Positions 57,735-64,000 of a stretch of 64,000 nucleotides of DNA are shown here, piece after piece (position 1 is the stretch's first letter; each line of letters opens with the position of its first letter). The translations under genes were made by a program, and so were the position numbers. Source of the stretch: Zizania palustris (taxonomy: Eukaryota; Streptophyta; Magnoliopsida; Poales; Poaceae); NCBI GenBank assembly GCA_019279435.1, contig JAAALK010000081.1, positions 55,295,318 to 55,359,317 of the forward strand. Direction: 5' to 3'. Under the pieces are notes generated by a model. That model was not told where the DNA came from, searched no databases, and saw nothing but the letters and a program-made list of their open reading frames with translations.

Positions 57735-58851
57735 CAAGGGGGTCACGAAGGTACCCTTGCGGTGAAGAAAGGTCGACGAAGAGAGGTCGGCGACGAGCGG
57801 AGGCGGTGAAGGCGTTCGGGTCCTCGGCGGCGACGGCGATCCGGTGGGTTTCGTCGATGACGGAGTGGTGGCCGGGGTCAGTGAGGTCCGTGCGGTCGCA
57901 GCGGTGCTATCGGCGAGGGCGGAGGGGGACTCCGGTGACGGCGAGCAATGGCTGGAGGACGGGCGGTGGTGGTGCGCTAAAATGCGGAATGTAAGAGCTC
58001 TGTTTGTTCTCGCGGTGTTTGAGCATAGGGGTGCAATGCGGACGGCCAGGGGGTTTAAATAGGGTCGTCGGCGGGGGCAGAGGGGGCGTGATTGGCGGTG
58101 GCCGGGAGTAAACGCGTTTTTAAACGCCGGTGAGCTCGGTTGCAAGGGTTCAATGCACCTGGACGTGATTTGGTCGGAATTGAAGAGGGGGAAATGGTCG
58201 GCGCGTTGAGGGGAATTCATTGCCGGCGATGGATTAAAGGGAGGGGGCCGGTGGGGGCGGATCCGAAGCGGGAATAGGGCTTCGGCCGGCGAGGGGGGGG
58301 ATTTGGGGGCGGATCTCGCGGGAACGAAGGGTCTGACAAACGGGGACCATATGTCAGTGGGCGCGAGCGGGCGAGTGTGGAGGCTAACGGGTGGGGTCGG
58401 GCTCGGCCGAGGGAGTGGGCTGGTTGGCGCCGACAGGTGGGGTCGGCCTGTCGGGCGCGCGCGCAAGGGGAGAGGGGTGGTCACTGACGAGTGGGCTCCG
58501 CCAGTCAGATGGTGCGCACGGGAGAGAGTGGGCTGGGCCGGCTGGGAGAGAGAGGAAGGGAGGGGAGGCCCATTACTGTTTTAAAAGGTTTTCTGATTTA
58601 AAATAATTGCAGAAAATAGATTAAATCTTTTGGGGCATTTCCAGGGTGGATAAAAATTTGTAAAAATTCTCAAAAATATATCTTGGTCTTGGGAGTTTAT
58701 ACAAAAATTTCCAGCTCCTGGTTTGGTCATTAACTCTGTGTTGTAGTTCAAAATGGTATAGAAGGGTATTTAAAAGTATTTTCAAAATAATAAAATCAAG
58801 GAAATTGAATTAATTAATATTTTTATTCCTTTGAAAATTTGGGGTGTTACA
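57735..58851 (-). repeat. Fragment of Tekay LTR inserted in gag
   Basis: On the minus strand it begins with the LTR start TGTAACACCCCAAATTTTC (58851) and stays collinear with the LTR at 62950-64000. It stops at GACCCCCTTG (57735), after which gag resumes. It is the 5' third of an LTR of the same family. It contains a GC-rich minus-strand open frame of 263 codons that is also largely open in the other LTR. Confidence 0.82.
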
Positions 58852-59225
58852 AGGAGGTCCAACTTCTTCCCGATGGTGCGGAGCCAATCTCCGGCCTCCA
58901 TGGGGTTAGTGGTGCTGGAGAAGATCGGTGGACGCACGCGCAAGAACTTCGAGAGTTGAGGCGTGGGTGCGGGTGGTGGTGCACGAGGGGCGGGCTCCAC
59001 ATTCTGCAGGCGGTCCAACTGTGCCTGTTGGTGCTGCATCTGAGTGAGAAGGGCGGTAATCAGCTGGTTCTAGTTCGCCATCATTTCCGCCAAGGTAGGG
59101 TGGTTGGCGGATGGCGGTCCAGTCTGTCGTTGGCCCGTTGCGCCCTAGTTGGGCACAACACTTTCGGGCAAACCGTTGCTTGCCCCTTCTCCATTGTTTG
59201 ACCCAGTGTTCTGGTTGTCGGCCAT
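58852..59225 (-). pseudogene. Tekay-K gag, N-terminal part
   Basis: ATG at 59225 (MADNQNTGSNNGEGASNG) is used as start. Two TAG codons (59145 and 59070) lie in the head region. The coiled LTQMQHQQAQLDRLQN stretch and the gag core start (FLRVRPPIFSSTTNPMEAGD, then IGKKLDLL) follow. The LTR fragment interrupts the frame at 58851. Confidence 0.85.
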
Positions 59226-59435
59226 CTTCTGAACATAAGGGTTTTTGCCATAAGATAAAAAGATGATGAAATAAACATTTTAATCAAAATGGCCTGTTGA
59301 GGCTCATATATATATCTCAAAGTGGTAAAAAGTTTATTACATTCATGCTCTTATTTTATTCTACCTACAACAGAAGTTGTTGTACGAAGCACGACATACA
59401 CAAAATTATTATGATCAAACAACGATGACTATCGT
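59226..59435. other. Spacer between extra frame and gag of Tekay-K
   Basis: About 210 bases, AT-rich, without a coding frame. Nothing else is seen. Confidence 0.5.
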
Positions 59436-60218
59436 CTACTCGCCACCAGAGGCGGTCTCCGTGCTCTCGGAACCACGAGCACGCGGGTCCTGAGGGACGG
59501 TGGGCTCGAGAAAATTCTCGATGATGGGGTCGGAGATGAGGCCAGAGCGCGGCGCTGGAGCGCTGGAGCTGGACGGTCCGGCGATCGAGGGGTGTGGCGG
59601 GATCCTCTTGGGGCGAGGGGCGGGCTCGCGGATGGGCTTCTTCCTCCTCGAGACAAGGGGGACCATCTCCGCTATGTCCTTCTGCAGCTGCATAATCTTG
59701 CGCTGTAGCTCGCCGTTCTGTTGGATCAAGCTCTTCGTCTCCTAACGAAGGAACTCGACCGCCTCATGGTGCTCCTTAGCGTCAAGAACGGCCTCGGTAT
59801 GGAGATTGTCGATGGCCTGAAGAAGGCGCGTCTGCCGGGCCATGACTGGATCATGATCGGAGTGAACTCCGATGTAGATGCTACGGTGGGTGCTAGGAGT
59901 GCGCTTCGGTACAAGCCGGAAGGACGAGCTCTGAAGACGATCGTCATAGATCATCCTCAACTCCATGAGGGCTTGGAGGGCGACGCGTTGGCACACGATG
60001 TCGAAGGTTGGACCCCCAAGTGCTGCCGTGAAGAACGACAGGTGCTCGCCGGATACGTGGATGGTGAGGGAGACGTCGCAGGGTTCTGCGAACTCTTCCA
60101 TGTACACCCCATGGAACTCGGGCTCAAAGAGGAACCCAAGGAAGGTGACCATCATGCGGAGCTCCCTGACGAAGCCCTCGAAGTGGCAGCAGAAACTGTT
60201 TACTTGATAGACCGGCAT
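59436..60218 (-). pseudogene. Tekay-K extra reading frame upstream of gag
   Basis: A single frame of about 260 codons starts at 60218 (MPVYQVNSFCCHFEGFVREL) and ends at 59436, with one nonsense codon (TAG, 59742-59744) in the middle. The first part is globular, with RMMVTFLGFLFEPEFHGVY and a predicted helical region. The second part has a coiled stretch (IQQNGELQRKIMQLQKDIAE) and a Pro/Ser-rich, basic tail. Grass Gypsy elements such as RIRE3 and RIRE8 are known to carry an extra frame before gag; I infer that this is its relative. The function is unknown. Confidence 0.75.
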
Positions 60219-60340
60219 CTACAAAAACAACAAGTTGAAGAAAAGTGAGGGGAGGAACAAAGTTTATAAAGTAGATTTTCGAGAAATAGTTTTCTGTAGC
60301 TATTGTCTAGGCTGGTCTGTTTGGCTTCCTACAGTCAAGT

Positions 60341-60354
60341 CGGCTCTGATACCA
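60341..60354 (-). other. Primer binding site of Tekay-K
   Basis: On the minus strand TGGTATCAGAGCCG lies three bases after the LTR end. It matches initiator methionine tRNA. Confidence 0.85.
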
Positions 60355-60357
60355 TCT

Positions 60358-60897
60358 TGTGACGCCCCGATTTAACAAATCAGGACATTATTGAATTTCC
60401 AAAGAAAAACAATAATACAAGAGGTTCATCATGCGACACGTACATACAACAAGCATTCATGGTACGCAGACCATATTATTACATAAGAGTGAAATTAAAA
60501 TAATAAAAATAAACTGCATGACGAACGTCTTCTTCAGGATCTTTCTTCTTGACTGGGTCGCTACTCTAGACCATCCTCGTAGTAAGCATCCTTTGAATTG
60601 TGGGTCCAACGGGTATGAGTACGGTGGCGCCCCGATTTAACAAATCAGAACATTATTGAATTTCCATAGAAAAACAATAATAACAAGAGGTTCATCATGC
60701 GACATCGTACATACGACAGTATTCATGGTGCGCAGACCATATTTATTACATCAGAGTTTTGATAAAAACAGTAATAAAGATAATTAAAAATCTGCATGAC
60801 GAACGCCTTCTCCATGATCTTTTCTCTTGACTGGGTCGCTACTCCAGACCGTCTTCATAGTAGGCATCCTCTGTGGGGTCCAACGGGTATGAGTACA
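60358..60897 (-). repeat. Tandem duplication of the LTR end
   Basis: Two copies of ~270 bases both start GCCCCGATTTAACAAATCAG on the plus strand and end at CCAACGGGTATGAGTAC. They differ at many sites, so the duplication is not recent. The left LTR (to 1090) has only one copy. Confidence 0.85.
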
Positions 60898-63800
60898 AAA
60901 AGTACTCAACAAGCCACCGCAAATGCAAATAATAATGCAGGATAATAAACAAGGAAGGGTAATGGCTAACAGTGCGAAAAAGTACATTTTCAGTTATTGT
61001 AATTGGTGTAGTCAATTTAATCATGCGGAAAAGTAGACATGAGTATCAACAACATCATCTAACTCGAGGAGTACGTTTTACCTCCTCGCACAACAGTCCT
61101 TACATGTCAAACCATCATGCACATACATATTCAAAGTAATCTAACTGTGGGATGTCACGCAACCCGCCCTTGACCGTGGGCTCGACTTTTCGAAAAGATT
61201 TTAGACTCTGATCAGAGATGTACTACTGTACCCACAAGGCACGCACTCATCGCAAACGAGATGACCCATACCACGGGAACTCGTGCCAAAACCTCAGCAT
61301 GAAATGCTCCAAGCGATAACCACCCGCTCTAGATTTTGCCGGCGCGCCGGGCCGCATCCCGGCTAACGTCGCACCCCCTTTTGCGCCACATTGGTACAAG
61401 CCACCCGCAAGTGCTGCTTGACCCATCTCCAAATGGTGGCCTCGGTTTGGAACACTCCATACCTTAGTTAGGACTTACCCATTAGACTTGTGGTTAGTAC
61501 GGAAGTGTATTGCAACGGATCCCTCAGACCAGTCCTTATAGTGCCCCGGGTGCTACCGACCAATGCCCTAGCTTGCACCCGGAATCCACCATGCATTCAC
61601 TCACAATCATAACTCATCACCGAAAGAATTCCAAAGATAAGAAACAATGGGGATCATATAGTAGAACCATTTCGCTACGACTCATTTTTAATCCTATAGC
61701 AATCGTGTCAATACATTGTACACTAGCTAATAAGACTAATCATGTGGTGACAAGGAGTTTAGGCTAGAGAGCATGGCTTGGGTTGCACATCAAGGTCAGG
61801 GGATCCTAAATAAATATATTGTACGGGTTTCATTTGAATAATGCATATATTTCCTATGTGTTTTAGCGATAGTTTAATAAAGCATGGGTTCAATATGCTC
61901 AAAAGATTAGTTTGGTGACTTGCCTTGTTCAGCGAAGGGTGAGGGAGGAACTTCCAGGAAATATTACGGCTCCTCGACGGTGTCGTAGTCTTTCCAATAT
62001 AAATATAAATAAAAAGATATAAATACAACATTCAATTTAAACAATCTAAAACCACACAACAAGTATATAGCTTTTGGTTGATTTGGTTTGAAGAAAGCAA
62101 GTTGCTATGTTTCTGAAACTTATTTCATTAATAATTTAAAATGAACCATAATGAAATATTGTCTTTCATAAAAGGGATTTTAAGTGTGAATAATCTCATT
62201 TTAAGTTTTCTAATGAATTTAAAATGAATGGTTCAGAGAAAACTTAGTGGTTTTAGTATATAAACAAAAAGGAATAAATATAAACTTTACTGAAGTTTAA
62301 ATATTTGAAATTATATTTTAATCCTAAGGGCATTTGAATACCTATTTAAATAAACATGAAAAGTCCAAAGTAAACCTACTGCTTTTATTGTATGAACATG
62401 TAGAGAATAAAATTATAAATTTTCTGAAATTGAAATGACAATTTTTATAGTTCAAATGCGCCAGATATGAATTTTACAAGTTTTAAACAGTTTCTGGAAT
62501 TTATTTCTAAATTTAAATCCCCTCTGGTCCACGGTGAGCCAGGCCCACGGTGAACCCGCGCACTGTGCGCGTGGTCCGGCCCAATCTGGACCGTTGGATC
62601 CAGATCCAACGCGCGAGGGCGAGGCGGGGCGCTTAAGTGATAACGGACGGCCAGGATTAAAACGCGTGAAAGGGTACCACGTGGACGCACGAGATCGAGC
62701 GCGGGTTTTAAATGAAAATGAACGCGCGGGAATAAAACGTAACGCTTTGACCAGATCCGACGGTGCGGATTAGATCGCGTACGTGGGGTCACAGGCGTCG
62801 TCCGATCGCGATCGCACGGTCGGGATCGGATCCGACATGGCACGGGTACTGGACCCGTGCCAGTTGTCTTCTCCGGCGACGGCGAGCGGGCCAGCGGCCA
62901 CGGCGAGCGACGGCGGTCGTATCTAGGGTCTAAAACGGAAAGAGGACGACAAGGGGGTCACGAGGGTACCCTTGCGGTGAAGAAAGGTCGACGGAGCGAG
63001 GCCGGCGATGAGCGGAGGCGGTGAAGGCGTTCGGGACCTCGGCGGCGACGGCGATCCGGCGGGTTTCGTCGATGATGGAGTGGTGGCCGGGGTCGGCGAG
63101 GTCCGTGCGGTCGCAGCGGTGCGGTCGGCGAGGGCGGAGGGGGACTCCGATGACGGCGAGCGACAGCTGGAGGACGGGCGGCGGTGGTGCGCTAAAACGC
63201 GGAATGTAAGAGCTCTGTTTGTTCTCGCAGCGTGTGAGCGTAGGGGTGCAATGCAGACGGCCAGGGGGTTTAAATAGGGTCGTCGGCGGGGGCAGAGGGG
63301 GCGTGATTGGCGGTGGCCGGGAGTAAACGCGTTTTTAAATGCCGGCGAGCTCGGTTGCAAGGGTTCAACGCACCTGGACGTGATTTGGTCGGAATTGAAG
63401 AGGGGGAAACGGTCGGCGCGTTGAGGGGAATTCATTGCCGGCGATGGATTAAAGGGAGGGGGCCGGCAGGGGCGGATCCGAGGAGGGATTAGGGCTTCGG
63501 CCGGCGAGGGGGGGATTTGGGGCGGATCTCGCGGGGATGAAGGGTCTGACAAACGGGGGCCATATGTCAGTGGGCGCGAGCGGGCGAGTGTGGAGGCTGA
63601 TGGGTGGGGTCGGGCTCGGCCGAGGGAGTGGGCTGGTTGGCGCCGACAGGTGGGGTCAGGCTGTCGGGCGCGCGCGCGAGGGGAGAGGGGGGGTCACTGA
63701 CGGGTGGGCTCCATCGGTTAGATGGCGCGCGTGGGAGAGAGTGGGCTGGGCCAGCTGAGAGAGAGAGAAAGGGAGGGGAGGCCCATTACTGTTTTAAAAG

Positions 63801-64000
63801 GTTTTCTGATTTAAAATAATTGTAGAAAATAGATTAAATCTTTTGGGGCATTTCCAGGGTGGATAAAAATTTGTAAAAATTCTCAAAAATATATCTTGGT
63901 CTTGGGAGTTTATACAAAAATTTCCAGCTCCTGGTTTGGTCATTAACTCTATGTTGTAGTTCAAAATGGTATAGAAGGGTATTTAAAAGTATTTTCAAAA
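60358..64000 (-). repeat. Tekay-K 5' LTR, very long (about 3.7 kb)
   Basis: The LTR end (…GGGGCGTCACA on the minus strand) is at 60358. The start is just outside the window: comparison with 57735-58851 puts it about 64 bases beyond 64000. The last ~270 bases are present twice (60358-60625 and 60626-60897). An AT-rich middle (61770-62500) and a GC-rich segment (62520-63780) follow. The latter includes a 209-codon minus-strand open frame (62923-63552) without recognisable product. Confidence 0.8.

Larger units (their letters stand above)
56876..64000 (-). mobile_element. Tekay-K: truncated Tekay/Del-type Gypsy element
   Basis: Read on the minus strand: 5' LTR (from beyond 64000 to 60358), primer site, an extra frame, gag split by an LTR fragment, and the start of protease. 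Reverse transcriptase, integrase and 3' LTR are missing because the element ends at 56876 against the CRM LTR. The LTR family is the one at the left edge of the window. Confidence 0.82.

Noticed and set aside
1..64000. tRNA, rRNA, CRISPR array, bacterial operons, riboswitches
   Set aside because: None was seen. The structure is that of a plant nuclear repeat region. The only tRNA-related sequences are primer binding sites of 10-18 bases.

Overview
This window looks like a stretch of a grass (Poaceae) nuclear genome, probably gene-poor and close to a centromere. It contains no cellular gene that I can support. Nearly all of it is nested, broken LTR retrotransposons: Copia elements of SIRE type, Gypsy elements of the Tat lineage, one CRM-type chromovirus and two Tekay/Del-type chromovirus pieces. 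CRM-type elements prefer grass centromeres, which is the main hint for location. The species cannot be named from what I see.

Left part (1-15,800). The end of a Tekay-type LTR (1-1090) sits in the reverse transcriptase of Copia-A (1091-5075). Copia-A itself sits in Tat-F (5076-11,748; gag-pol on the minus strand). Then comes 3.5 kb without a recognisable gene (11,749-15,311), a MITE (15,312-15,602) and a 55-base scrap of Copia LTR.

Middle part (15,800-33,800). A plus-strand Tat fragment (gag and protease) abuts the LTR of Copia-J (minus strand). That LTR is split by a 12.1 kb Tat insertion (20,432-32,542) with a perfect CTCAT target duplication. The insertion has three LTRs and two copies of a multi-exon gene lying antisense to gag-pol, each with its own TATA box. 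Its gag-pol frame has lost the end of gag, protease and reverse transcriptase, and joins gag in frame to RNase H and integrase.

Right part (33,800-64,000). Copia-D (plus) sits in the 3' spacer of Copia-J. A CRM element (LTR from 36,680) sits in the gag of Copia-D. Copia-B (37,239-48,894, the most complete element here) sits in the CRM 5' LTR. A tandem duplication then restarts: at 54,863 the truncated CRM 3' LTR joins Copia-D LTR sequence, and the Copia-D gag and CRM LTR follow a second time up to 56,875, this time without Copia-B. From 56,876 to the window end lies a truncated minus-strand Tekay element with an extra reading frame upstream of gag and a very long LTR.

Inferred order of events, oldest first: Copia-J; the Tat H/G insertion and Copia-D; CRM into Copia-D; tandem duplication of the Copia-D/CRM block; Copia-B into only the first copy. 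Every pol-type reading frame carries stops or deletions. The most interesting structure is the spliced antisense gene of the Tat elements, facing gag-pol across an array of ~58-61 base repeats.
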